Source: Symbiodinium natans (taxonomy: Eukaryota; Sar; Dinophyceae; Suessiales; Symbiodiniaceae). From it: a stretch of 52,500 nucleotides of DNA. Position 1 is the first letter of the stretch; every line of letters starts with the position of its first letter. This document shows, in pieces, positions 34,556 through 44,600 of this stretch. The position numbers were made by a program, and so were the translations under genes. Where the stretch lies: assembly GCA_905221605.1 (NCBI GenBank), contig CAJNDS010002661.1, positions 1-52,500 on the forward strand, read 5' to 3'. The notes under the pieces were generated by a model that did no database searches, was not told where the DNA came from, and saw nothing but the letters and a program-made list of their open reading frames with translations.

Positions 34556-35640
34556 AAGCACCACTCCAAAATTCCTCGAGTTTCCAAAAATCCAAAAAAT
34601 CCAACCCAGGGTTCCGCTTGTTGGAAACTCGAGCGGGAGCCTCAAATTCCTAAAACCGAGCAAATTCCTCGAGTTTCCAAAATTCCAAAAAAACCCACCC
34701 CAAGGTTTGGATTTTTGGAACTCGAGCGGGAGCCTAAAAATCCAAAAATCGAGCAAATTCCTCGAGTTTCCGAAATTCCAAAAATCCAAAAAAACCCACC
34801 CCAAGGTTTGGAATTTTGGAAACTCGAGGAATTTGCTCGGATTTTTGATTTTGAGGCTCCCGCTCGAGTTTCCAAAAATCCGAAACTTGGGTTGGAGTTT
34901 TTGGAATTTTGGAATTTTGGAAACTCGAGGAATTTGCTCGATGTTTGGATTTTGAGGAAATTCCTCGAGTTTCCAAAATTCCAAAATTCCAAAAACTCCA
35001 ACCCAAGTTTCGGATTCTTGGAAACTCGAGCGGGAGCTTCAAAATCAAAAAACCGAGCAAATTCCTCGAGTTTCCAAAATCCCAAACCTTGGGGTGGGTT
35101 TTTTTGGGTTTTTGGAATTTTGGAAACTCGAGGAATTTGCTCGATTTTTGGATTTTGAAGAAAAATTTCTCGAGTTTCCAAAATTCCAACCAAGTTTCGG
35201 ATTTTTGGAAACTCGAGCGTGAGCTTCAAAATCAAAAAACCGAGCAAATTCCTCGAGTTTCCAAAATTCCAAACCTTGGGGTGGGTTTTTTTGATTTTTG
35301 GAATTTTGGAAACTCGAGGAATTTGCTCGATTTTTGGATTTTGAGGAAATTCCTCGAGTTTCCAAAATTCCAAAATTCCAAAAACTCCAACCCAAGTTTC
35401 GGATTTTCGGAAACTCGAGCGGGAGCCTCAAAATCAAAAAACCGAGCAAATTCCTCGAGTTTCCAAAACTCCAAACCTTGGGGTGGGTTTTTTTGGATTT
35501 TTGGAATTTTGGAAACTCGAGGAATTTGCGAGATTTCTGGATTCTGAGGCTCCCGCTCGAGTTTCCAAAAATCCAAACCTTTGGGGTGGATGTTTGGATG
35601 TTTGGATTTTTGGATTTTTAGAAACTGGATTTTTGATAAG
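34556..35640. repeat. alternating inverted repeats centred on CTCGAG
   Basis: The word GAGCAAATTCCTCGAGTTTC and its complement alternate many times, joined by AACTCGAGCGGGAGCCTCAA and CCAAAATTCCAAAA spacers. Both strands are open in several frames, giving long frames of F/L/E/K/P-rich sequence that simply mirror the repeat. Potential for extended hairpins is high. Confidence 0.95.
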
Positions 35641-36840
35641 AGTTTTTCAGGGGTTCTTATATGATTCCTTATTATGTTTTAGGCTGCCTATTAAATTTAA
35701 TAATACTCCTGTTCACTTTAATGGGAGCCCTTATTTAATCAATAAGACTCCTAATCATTTTACTAGCATTCTAAGTGATCTTCAATGGGATCCCTGTATT
35801 TGTTTAATGGGTTTCGTGTTAGATTTAAAGGATGCCTATTAAAGGACTTTATTGGGTTTAATATTGATTCCTATTCATTTTAATCGAATGCAAAATAATT
35901 GGAATACGATTCTGAGTAATTGTAATAGCATTCTTCTTCCTAGTTAGTTTTAATAAAAGTCTTAAAATTTTAATAAGCTTCATAACAAATTTTATACATA
36001 TTCCTATTAATTTCAATAGGCTTCTTATTCATTTTCATAAGATGTCTTACAATTTCTAATTGGGTTCCTTTTGCTTTGACAAGCTTCCTATTCATTTAAA
36101 AAGGCTTCTGATTAATTGGAATAGGCTTCGTATTCATTTTAACAGGGTTTCTCATTCATGTTGACAGGATTCCTAATAATGTTCATAGGATTCCTACTAG
36201 ATTCCACAGTGCTCCGATTATGTTTTTAAATCCTGTTCCCTATTCATTTCAATTGGACTCGAAGTCATGTTATTGTAACTCTTATTTGTTTTATTCGCAA
36301 TCCTATTAATTATTTTTTAATTGGGTTCATTATAATTCTAACAGTACGACTCTTATTGTTTTAAGTTTTGAAGGGTCCACATTACTTTTTGTTATAGAAT
36401 TTTATTGGCCCCTCTTAATCCTTTAATAGGATTCATCTTCATGTTAAACGGATTCCTGTTACTCTTAACAAGAATTCATAGATCCTTTTGTAGGGTTCCT
36501 ATCAATTTTAATAGCATTCCTATGAATTCAAAAGGGTTCCTATTCATTTGAATGGCCTTCCTATGGTTCCTCTGAATTTAGGACGCCAAGAAATTTTAAT
36601 AGGAGCTTCTACGTATTTCAACCAGGTTCTTATTAACTGTACTAGGATTCTTACTAAGTTTTCAAAAAAGACTCGTCTTAATTTCAATAGGGTTCTCATT
36701 CATTTTAATGGGGTTCCTATTGGTTTAAATAGGATTCCTATTGAACTCATACGAAGCCTATGAATCCTAATAAACTTAATAGGAACCCAAGTAAAACTAA
36801 GAGCAATCTTATTAAAATTAATAGCAATCCACGATGTCGA
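35640..36840. repeat. AT-rich degenerate ~25-30-bp repeats
   Basis: Words such as TTCCTATTCATTTTAATAGG recur with heavy divergence and variable spacing. No frame of note. It is much richer in AT than either flank. Confidence 0.8.
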
Positions 36841-37197
36841 GCAAATTGATCAGGTCCTTACAGCATGCGTCCTTCTCACATCTGTCTGCATCTTTCATTG
36901 CGAACACAAAACCGTACTAATCGAAAAAAAACTTACTCTATTGTGTGTTAACGTGTCTGGCTACTGTGTGCAGCTATGCTGTCCGTCGCGCCCTCAGCCC
37001 TTTTTTTGCTTCCGGGGTCTGTCGAGGGGGGGGGGGTGAGCATATATATATATATATATCCCTAAACCCCTAAACCCTAATTTATTACAGTGTTAGACAG
37101 AAAAGGGCTCCCGAGCTTGGCAGGGATACAGGAAACCTGGCCGAGCATGCCATCCACCAAGGCCATGAGCTCGTGATCAGGCTCCTGTTTGCTTTGG

Positions 37198-37610
37198 TCT
37201 AGGGTTTAGGGTTTAGGGTTTAGGGTTTAGGGTTTAGGGTTTAGGGTTTAGGGTTTAGGGTTTAGGGTTTAGGGTTTAGGGTTTAGGGTTTAGGGTTTAG
37301 GGTTTAGGGTTTAGGGTTTAGGGTTTAGGGTTTAGGGTTTAGGGTTTAGGGTTTAGGGTTTAGGGTTTAGGGTTTAGGGTTTAGGGTTTAGGGTTTAGGG
37401 TTTAGGGTTTAGGGTTTAGGGTTTTTTTGCCACCGGGTTTAGGGTTTAGGGTTTAGGGTTTAGGGTTTAGGGTTTAGGGTTTAGGGTTTAGGGTTTAGGG
37501 TTTTTTTGCCACCGGGTTTAGGGTTTAGGGTTTAGGGTTTAGGGTTTAGGGGTTAGGGGTTAGGGGTTAGGGGTTAGGGTTTAGGGCTTAGGGGGTTTGG
37601 GGTTTAGCGT
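37198..37610 (+). repeat. longest telomere-like array, (TTTAGGG)n
   Basis: About 45-50 TTTAGGG units, interrupted twice by the same spacer TTTTTTGCCACCGGG (near 37423 and 37501), and ending in TTAGGGG-type variants. It is internal, not at a contig end, and abuts the 3' end of the 37.6-39.2 kb gene. Confidence 0.97.
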
Positions 37611-37637
37611 TGCAGTGTCGACACTACTGTAAATAGG

Positions 37638-39239
37638 CTATGGTAGGTTGATGTTGGGCGCCTGCAGCGTCTTGGGATCTCCGCCAGGCACATGCAACTC
37701 CATCCCCGGGTCATGGGACCTTGTGGAATGAAACTCCACCTCATCCTCGGTGGATAGGAGGCAAGAAAAGAGAGTTTGGGCACTTCTTTGTTGCAATCCC
37801 GAAGCCCCAACAGATCTAAGACATGTCCTGAGACAAGCCAGGCGTCTTCGTCCACGGTCTTCTGTCTGCCCTTGCTGTTGAGGAAGTAACCTTACTTCTC
37901 CAAGAACCAAGGGGGAAAAAAAATGATAAACATCAGTATTCCTACTAAATAAGGAAACCGAAAAATTTCAAAGTTCAACTAAAGGCGAAGGAAGCAACGG
38001 ACGATCTTGCTGCCCTCCTTGTGCTCATAGATCTTGTGCCCCGCAGAGCGAAGCAAGCCCGCCTTGGTCTCCCCCACCACCGGATTCATCTCCGTGCGCA
38101 GGTAGAGCGCCTCGTCCTTGGAGTAGTGGCTCGATCCGAAGTCGCCCTTGTTGGCACGATAGGCCTGCCACCCCATGATCCAGATGGTGGGCATGCCATC
38201 GATCCTCTCAGTCGCCACCACGGCATCCGGCAAGATGCGGTACCTATACTGAACCTGGAACCCTAACAAAATACATTATAATTATAGCTGTTTCTTAGGA
38301 ATTAATGTATCCCAAGTTTATTTAAAAATATATTTACAAACGCTCTCAGGAATCAAAGTACCCCAAATTGAAAAAAAAAACTATTTCCAAAATATCCCGA
38401 AGGTACCTCGTGTCCAGGCCATCGATCTCGATGTATGGAGGCGACTCATGCTCCTTGAATCGGAAGGTGACATTGGCGGTTTGCCATGTCAAGGAGCCTT
38501 ACTTCTCCAAGAACCAAGTTAGGGTTTAGGGTTTAGGGTTTAGGGTTTAGGGTTTAGGGTTTAGGGTTTAGTTTAAACTTCAACTATTGGCGAAGTAAGG
38601 AGCTCTGCTTCCCGGAGGCCCACATGGTCGAGAGGGAGAAGCCGCCGGCGTCCGTCACCATTTCTTGCCGCTGATGCCGAGCCTTACTTCTCCAACAACC
38701 AAGGGGAAAATCACGCAAAGGGTTTAGGGTTTAGGGTTTAGGGTTTAGGTTCCTACTAAATAAGGGAAGCCCATAAGAAGCTTACACTTCAACTCTTGTA
38801 ACTAAGGAAGGGAGCAGAGGACTTCGCCATGCTGTTGCCGACAATCTTGGCGGCCTCGCCTGCGTGAAAGATCTCTCGGGCGGCGGAGACATCCCTCATC
38901 GCCTTAGGGGACGAAATGAACCCTAAATGAACCCTGAAAGGGCCTATGGATCATATACCTTAAAAGGAATTATAGTAAATGAACCCTAAATGAACCCTAA
39001 ATGAACCCTAAATGAACCCTAAATGAACCCTAAAGGAACCCTAAATGAACCTTAAATGAACCCTAAATGAACCCTAAATGAACCCTAAATGAACCCTATG
39101 GATCATATACTTTAATAAAAGGAATTATAGTAGTATAGGGTCTCTGACCCCAATTCTAGGGGTCATTTGGTCCCCAAGGCGCCAACAAGAAGATGAGTGC
39201 GCAAGCCAGGCGCTGGCGCGTCACGTGACGTCCGGCCAT
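37638..39239 (-). CDS. small secreted protein of unknown function, complete 7-exon gene
   Basis: Exons: 39239-39183, 38902-38816, 38682-38604, 38497-38408, 38262-37999, 37890-37784, 37745-37638. The sum is 792 bases (263 residues plus TAG) and every junction keeps the frame. The start is the ATG at 39239, followed by a basic segment and hydrophobic core (RLACALIFLLA), a likely signal peptide with cleavage around residues 24-26. The mature part is soluble-looking, with FRFKEHESPPYIEIDGLDTR and QYRYRILPDAVVATERIDG in the middle and PGMELHVPGGDPKTLQAP near the end. I recognise no family. Donors implied are GC, GC, GC, GG (or GT with a GG acceptor), GT and GT. Introns 1-5 look like introners with G-starting 4-base flanking repeats; the last intron is only 38 bp. 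Confidence 0.75.
37891..37998 (-). mobile_element. family 1 introner (intron 5 of secreted-protein gene)
   Basis: Coding-strand start CTTCCTTCGCCTTTAGTTGA, end TTGGTTCTTGGAGAAGTAAG. Flanking repeat GTTG/GTTA; GT-AG. The body has the family words GGTTTCCTTATTTAGTAGGA and TTTTCCCCCTTGG. Confidence 0.9.
38263..38407 (-). mobile_element. introner-like intron with GG donor (intron 4)
   Basis: Flanking repeat GGTA/GGTT. The in-frame junction implies either a GG donor with AG acceptor, or GT with GG. The body is an imperfect hairpin: CAATTTGGGGTACTTTGATT and GATTCCTGAGAG are mirrored by complements of CCCAAATTG...ATTCCTAAGAAA. Confidence 0.65.
38498..38603 (-). mobile_element. family 1 introner with telomere-repeat core (intron 3)
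   Basis: Ends CTTACTTCGCCAATAGTTGA and TTGGTTCTTGGAGAAGTAAG as in other family 1 copies, but most of the body is replaced by about seven CCCTAAA units (coding strand). Flanking repeat GCTC/GCTC; GC-AG splice. Confidence 0.9.
38683..38815 (-). mobile_element. family 1 introner with short telomere-repeat core (intron 2)
   Basis: The left end is diverged (CCTTCCTTAGTTACAAGAGT), the right end typical (TTGGTTGTTGGAGAAGTAAG). About four CCCTAAA units lie in the middle. Flanking repeat GCTC/GCTC; GC-AG splice. Confidence 0.88.
38903..39182 (-). mobile_element. family 3 introner with expanded 11-mer (intron 1)
   Basis: Ends: GCCTTGGGGACCAAATGACC and the complement of CCTTAGGGGACGAAATGAAC. Flanking repeat GCGC/GCGA; GC-AG. 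The terminal word AAATGAACCCT is repeated about a dozen times in tandem at 38925-39100. Confidence 0.85.
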
Positions 39240-39256
39240 GAGGACTTGACAGCCAC

Positions 39257-40350
39257 ACACAAATCAGCAAACAACTTGAGATTGTAGTGAGAACGCTTGA
39301 GCCGTTGCCAGCCGGACAGGAGCACGCAGGAAACAAGGAGCTGTGCAAAAGCTACAGCACGAGCTGGCCAGCTCGAGAATTACGTTGGAGCTTCTAGCCA
39401 CAGAATCCACCGAAAGGTCATTCGAGAGTCCACAACCTATTCTACTTTGCTTAAGAGCGCCACTCCCCAAAAAGAAGGAGCCACCCCCTATATTGCCCTT
39501 ATAAGGTCTGGGAGCCTGAAGAACTTAGCCGCTGGCATTCGTGAAGGAGCGGATTATCGCGACCGCCAGAGCCTGCAGGGGGTTTAGGGTTTAGGGTTTA
39601 GGGTTTAGGGTTTAGGGTTACCAGCATCTACAACCCAAGGCTGAGGCTCCACGAGTCGAGAGACACACGGCTGTGGACTGGATTAGGGTTTGGGGGTTTA
39701 GAGTTTAGGGTTTTAGGGTTTAGGGTTTTAGGGTTTAGGGTTTAGGGTTTAGGGTTTAGGGCTACTAGTCGTTTGAGTTTGCCATGTGATCCGGGGCCTA
39801 AGCCCGTTGTTTGCATCCAGTCCTCCGGGGCAGCCTTGCCTCTAGGCCCTGAAAAGACCTTAAACCCTGAGCGGGCTTCCGTTTCCGCGCAATCCTTGCT
39901 GTCAGAGCTGCATGTTCTGCAAGGTCGGATGGAGGAGGGTTTAGGGTTTAGGGTTCAGGGCTTAGGGCTTAGGGCTTAGGGTAACACATGTTTCTTGGAG
40001 TCTTGCACTCCCCTACATTGCTTCTGGCAGTTCTGGGTGCACTCTTCTCCTCGATATTTGCCCCAAGGGTCGAAGGTGGCTGCTAAGGCTGGTTTCCAGA
40101 GCCCTAAACCCTCAACCCTCAACCCTCAACCCTAAACTCTAGGTAGTCTGGGACGCATGTCAAATACTACTGGAAGGCATGTCAAGACATGTGAAAAAGC
40201 CTGAGAAAAAGAGACCGTACTGCGGACTTCTGTCATTGCAAGACGTGGGGCAACACGAGCCGGAGTACCAAAGCCTTCTGACTTCTGAGCTTCTACGAGC
40301 GCATCCTGTTTGCATCGCTACAATCATGACTGTGAGGAAAACCCTCAACC
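39257..40350 (+). CDS. possible plus-strand spliced gene, introns made of telomere-like arrays
   Basis: Protein-like pieces: ~39320-39430 (VQKLQHELASSRITLELLAT, coiled-coil-like), ~39780-39935 (AQSLLSELHVLQGRMEE) and ~40150-40340 (VKKPEKKRPYCGLLSLQDVG, then HEPEYQSLLTSELLRAHP). TTTAGGG or CCCTAAA arrays (39581-39620, 39684-39760, 39936-39982, 40101-40143) separate them. TTTAGGG arrays contain GT and AG on the plus strand, so they could splice as GTTTAGGG...TTTAG. No domain and no full-length model; pieces at 39500-39680 are weaker. It lies on the strand opposite to confident genes. Confidence 0.3.
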
Positions 40351-40515
40351 CTAAACCCTAAACCCGAAACCCTAAACCCTAAACCCTAAACCCTAAACCC
40401 TGAACCCTGAACCCTGAACCCCAATACGTCAAAAGGGGAATGTGTAACCAGACCCCAAAGTTGCCCAGCTGCAATAACCCCAACCAGTTTCCCTGTCAGC
40501 ATACTTGCGACCACT

Positions 40516-40653
40516 ACTTGGAGGTTCATGGTACTTCTTAACCAAGTATAACTGTACTTATAACTAACCACCTTAGGGCACTTAAGGGGCTTACAAGTGG
40601 GTTCTAAGTACACATAGAAGTGGTTGGGTAATAAGTACCATGAACCTCCAAGT
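40516..40653. mobile_element. family 5 element with perfect 20-bp inverted ends
   Basis: Starts ACTTGGAGGTTCATGGTACT and ends with its exact reverse complement. Inner parts are also partly inverted. Diverged copies are at 48185-48324 and 31362-31506. The CTTGG...CCAAG termini share the CTT...AAG design of the intronic elements, but no gene surrounds this copy. Confidence 0.85.
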
Positions 40654-40787
40654 ACCTACTCATTAAATCTCATTAAGACGTTGCGCCTTCCTTGTGCCTC
40701 CGCTGTGGCTCGACCCAGGCAGCGTTCGCCCACGCCCCTCGGCTGATCCGAACACTACTCAAACCTCTTGGCCATGCTTCCCGCTTA

Positions 40788-40910
40788 TACTAAGAGTCCT
40801 GGGAACGATAATCCCCTTTAAGGACTGTAGCTGTTTAGTATAAGGGGGAACGATAATCCCCTTTAAGGACTGTTAGTAGCTGCTGAGTATAAGGGGGGAC
40901 TTCCCAACCT
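40788..40910. mobile_element. family 6 element (CTTATACT ends) with internal duplication
   Basis: CGCTTATACTAAGAG on the left and GAGTATAAGGGGGG on the right. The inner block GAACGATAATCCCCTTTAAG is present twice. A related copy is at 45877-45945 (CCCCTTATACTAAGAG...GCATAAGGGGG). Confidence 0.65.
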
Positions 40911-41626
40911 TGGAACATTCAGGAGCGCATAGCTTGTGAACGGGAATCAGCCAAAGCCCCAGCACTACGGCACCGGTACTGGCCTCGGGCCCCAGGGTCC
41001 AGATTCGATAACTTAGGGGTACCTTATTGGGGTCTTTTTTTTGGGAATCCTGCGATTTGGGGGACTATTTTCGGACGCAGCATAGGGGAAGTGAGGGTTA
41101 GGGTTCAGTCGTTTGGGAAGTTTGGGTTCTTTCGATGGGGGCTTGGAGGGCCAGTTTGAGGGAGTTCAGGGCTCTTTGAGGGACGCTAGAAACGAGGGTA
41201 GAGGCTTGAGGGAAGGGAGGGCTTCGAGATGAGAGACTGATCCTAAACCCTAAACCCTAAACCCTAAACCCTAAACCCTAAACCTAAATCCTAAACCCTA
41301 AGCCCTAAGCCCTATTGCATGTTCCGGAGGGCTTGAGAAGGACGGTCCTGGATGTTAAGCGTTCGAAAGAACTTCGGTGGATCATGGAGTCTTGAGGTTT
41401 AGGGTTTAGGGTTTAGGGTTCAGGGTTTAGGGTGGCTTCTGGGGCTTAGTCGTGGTAGGAAAGGCAGTGCTCCCATCGACGCAAACTTTTGCTCATACAG
41501 GGATCCCTTCAGACTTCGGCAGAAGGAGAAAGGCTCCAAATGCTCCCTCAAAGGGATCCTGGTGCAGAACAAAGGGATCCTGATGTAGAACAGGGAGAAG
41601 CAGCGTGCGAGACCGGCTAGCAGTCC

Positions 41627-44600
41627 TCACGCTCGCAAGCATTTCACGCAGCAGGCGCCGAATATGAGGCCAACGAGGAAGGTAAGTTCATGTGTCCTCC
41701 ACTCATGCGGAAAAGGCACGATACCTGCCGACACCCTGACATTCCCATGGCTGTCGCTGTCTACCACACCCACCACCTCAGTCCCTGCGAAGCTACCAAA
41801 CGGGCTCACTGTGGGGGGCTCAATCTGAAAGCTTGAGACATCCCGGAAGGGCCAGTAGCAGAAGATGTCCACCCAGGGGCCGTAGGGGTCGTTGGGTGGG
41901 ACATTGTGTTTAATGCCCGGGCCTGTGGACTTTCCCTCGTCCAGGTGCTTGTACCACGTCTCGATGGGCCAAGGGATGCCTGCTCTGAGGTACTCAAATG
42001 GTGGACTTGCAGTGTAACACAGTGAACCCATGGTCGGCAGCAACTGCAAGAGCTCCATCGGATTTCCCGAGTGGGCGCGCTTCATGAGCCAGGGGCTAAA
42101 CTCGTAAGCTATGTAGCGTGTACGCTGCAACATGTCCAAGCAACCGTTCAGAACCTTCAGCTCGTAGCCCTGTGTGTCAACCTTCAGGTAGTCGATGTGG
42201 CCGAGCCATTTCGGGAGGAACTTGCGCAAGGGCAACACTGGCACTTCGATGCCAGCACCATTTCTTTTGCCATCGAGGATCGACTGAGTGTAGGATCTGG
42301 CTGCATTTTCTGGGAATCTGATCGTCGTCTCCTCGTCTGCAATGGCAGCATTGAAGACGTACGCAAAACCACTACCGGCTGGTGGCTGCTGGAGCTCAGG
42401 CAATACCCACTGCTCCCCTTGCTTCTGGAGCTCCACGAAGACATAGCGGGAATCGTCTTTCACTGCCTGTTGAAAGAGCCGAATGTTTGTAGGCAACAGG
42501 TCAAAGGATAACACGACAAAGCCGTTCTTGACAGCTAATCTGGTCTCTTTTGCATCGTAACCTAAGCCAATGTCGACCACAAACTGCCCTGCCCCGTCCC
42601 TCTCCAGGAATCCCGGCATCAAGGTGTTGCCTTTGAAGCACGCTTGCATCTCGCCAAAGATTCCCAACTCGCCCCGCGTGGCATTGCGCAGCCTCTCCCT
42701 TTCTAGAACTTCACGATCGGCTTCGCTCATGTTCTTCGTCACCTGCTCCGGACATAGCTGGTCCAGCATGACATCCTGAATGGTCCTGTTGATGACCCAT
42801 GTCGTGTCACCTGCTTGTGGGAGCTGGGGCGGGCTCTGGGGCTGCTGGCTCTGTGAGCTGGCGAGAGGGTACGCCTTCGGCGCTGCTTGAGTCATCGGAG
42901 TGGGAAGGCTGGTTGGAGGAGGCGCGGCCGCCGTCTGCGAGTTTGGGGCGTCCCGGAAGGGCCAGTAGCAGAAGATGTCCACCCAGGGGCCGTAGGGGTC
43001 GTTGGGTGGGACATTGTGTTTAATGCCCGGGCCTGTGGACTTTCCCTCGTCCAAGTGTTTGTACCACGTCTCTATGGGCCAAGGGATACCTGCTCTGAGG
43101 TGCTCGTGTGGTGGACTTGCCGTGTAACACAGGGAACCCATGGTCGGCAGCAACTGCAAGAGCTCCATCGGACTTCCCGAGTGGGCGCGCTTCATGAGCC
43201 AGGGGCTAAACTCGTAAGCTATGTAGCGTGTATGCTGCAACATGTCAAAGCAACCGTTCAGAACCTTCAGCTCGTAGCCCTGTGTGTCAACCTTCAGGTA
43301 GTCGATGTGGCCGAGCCATTTCGGGAGGAACTTGCGCAAGGGCAACACTGGCACTTCGATGCCAGCACCATTTCTTTTGCCATCGAGGATCGACTGAGTG
43401 TAGGATCTGGCTGCATTTTCTGGGAATCTGATCGTCGTCTCCTCGTCTGCAATGGCAGCATTGAAGACGTACGCAAAACCACTACCGGCTGGTGGCTGCT
43501 GGAGCTCAGGCAATACCCACTGCTCCCCTTGCTTCTGGAGCTCCACGAAGACATAGCGGGAATCGTCTTTCACTGCCTGTTGAAAGAGCCGAATGTTTGT
43601 AGGCAACAGGTCAAAGGATAACACGACAAAGCCGTTCTTGACAGCTAATCTGGTCTCTTTTGCATCGTAACCTAAGCCAATGTCGACCACAAACTGCCCT
43701 GCCCCGTCCCTCTCCAGGAATCCCGGCATCAAGGTGTTGCCTTTGAAGCACGCTTGCATCTCGCCAAAGATTCCCAACTCGCCCCGCGTGGCATTGCGCA
43801 GCCTCTCCCTTTCTAGAACTTCACGATCGGCTTCGCTCATGTTCTTCGTCACCTGCTCCGGACATAGCTGGTCCAGCATGACATCCTGAATGGTCCTGTT
43901 GATGACCCATGTCGTGTCACCTGCTTGTGGGAGCTGGGGCGGGCTCTGGGGCTGCTGGCTCTGTGAGCTGGCGAGAGGGTACGCCTTCGGCGCTGCTTGA
44001 GTCATCGGAGTGGGAAGGCTGGTTGGAGGAGGCGCGGCCGCCGTCTGCGAGTTTGGGGCGTCCCGGAAGGGCCAGTAGCAGAAGATGTCCACCCAGGGGC
44101 CGTAGGGGTCGTTGGGTGGGACATTGTGTTTAATGCCCGGGCCTGTGGACTTTCCCTCGTCCAGGTGTTTGTACCACGTCTCTATGGGCCAAGGGATACC
44201 TGCTCTGAGGTGCTCGTGTGGTGGACTTGCCGTGTAACACAGGGAACCCATGGTCGGCAGCAACTGCAAGAGCTCCATCGGACTTCCCGAGTGGGCGCGC
44301 TTCATGAGCCAGGGGCTAAACTCGTAAGCTATGTAGCGTGTATGCTGCAACATGTCAAAGCAACCGTTCAGAACCTTCAGCTCGTAGCCCTGTGTGTCAA
44401 CCTTCAGGTAGTCGATGTGGCCGAGCCATTTCGGGAGGAACTTGCGCAAGGGCAACACTGGCACTTCGATGCCAGCACCATTTCTTTTGCCATCGAGGAT
44501 CGACTGAGTGTAGGATCTGGCTGCATTTTCTGGGAATCTGATCGTCGTCTCCTCGTCTGCAATGGCAGCATTGAAGACGTACGCAAAACCACTACCGGCT

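Larger units (their letters stand above)
34474..37060. mobile_element. 2.6-kb noncoding element with terminal inverted repeats
   Basis: Left end: (AT)n, then GGTCAC, a run of C, then TCGACAGACCCGGAAG (to 34522). Right end, read on the other strand: (AT)n, then GCTCAC, a run of C, then TCGACAGACCCCGGAAG (37009-37060). The match is nearly perfect over about 40 bases plus the AT tract. Inside are a 1.1-kb array of inverted CTCGAG-centred repeats (34556-35640), then 1.2 kb of AT-rich degenerate repeats (35640-36840). No transposase-like frame exists, so this would be a non-autonomous element or a composite repeat. Insertion into a TA microsatellite is plausible from the flanks. Confidence 0.75.
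40421..41626. other. gap: inverted-repeat elements and telomeric repeats
   Basis: Holds a family 5 palindromic element (40516-40653), a CCCCTTATACT-type repeat element (40788-40910), and telomeric arrays at 41246-41312 (CCCTAAA) and 41398-41431 (TTTAGGG). No gene seen. Confidence 0.6.

Noticed and set aside
34428-35620. Frames up to 243 residues on both strands with FLEFPKFQ/ILETRGIC-type repeats
   Set aside because: All phases and both strands are open because the repeat lacks stop codons; sequence symmetry explains it.
37198-37610. True chromosome end
   Set aside because: Telomere-type array is internal, with genes on both sides and many other arrays in the window, so it is interstitial.
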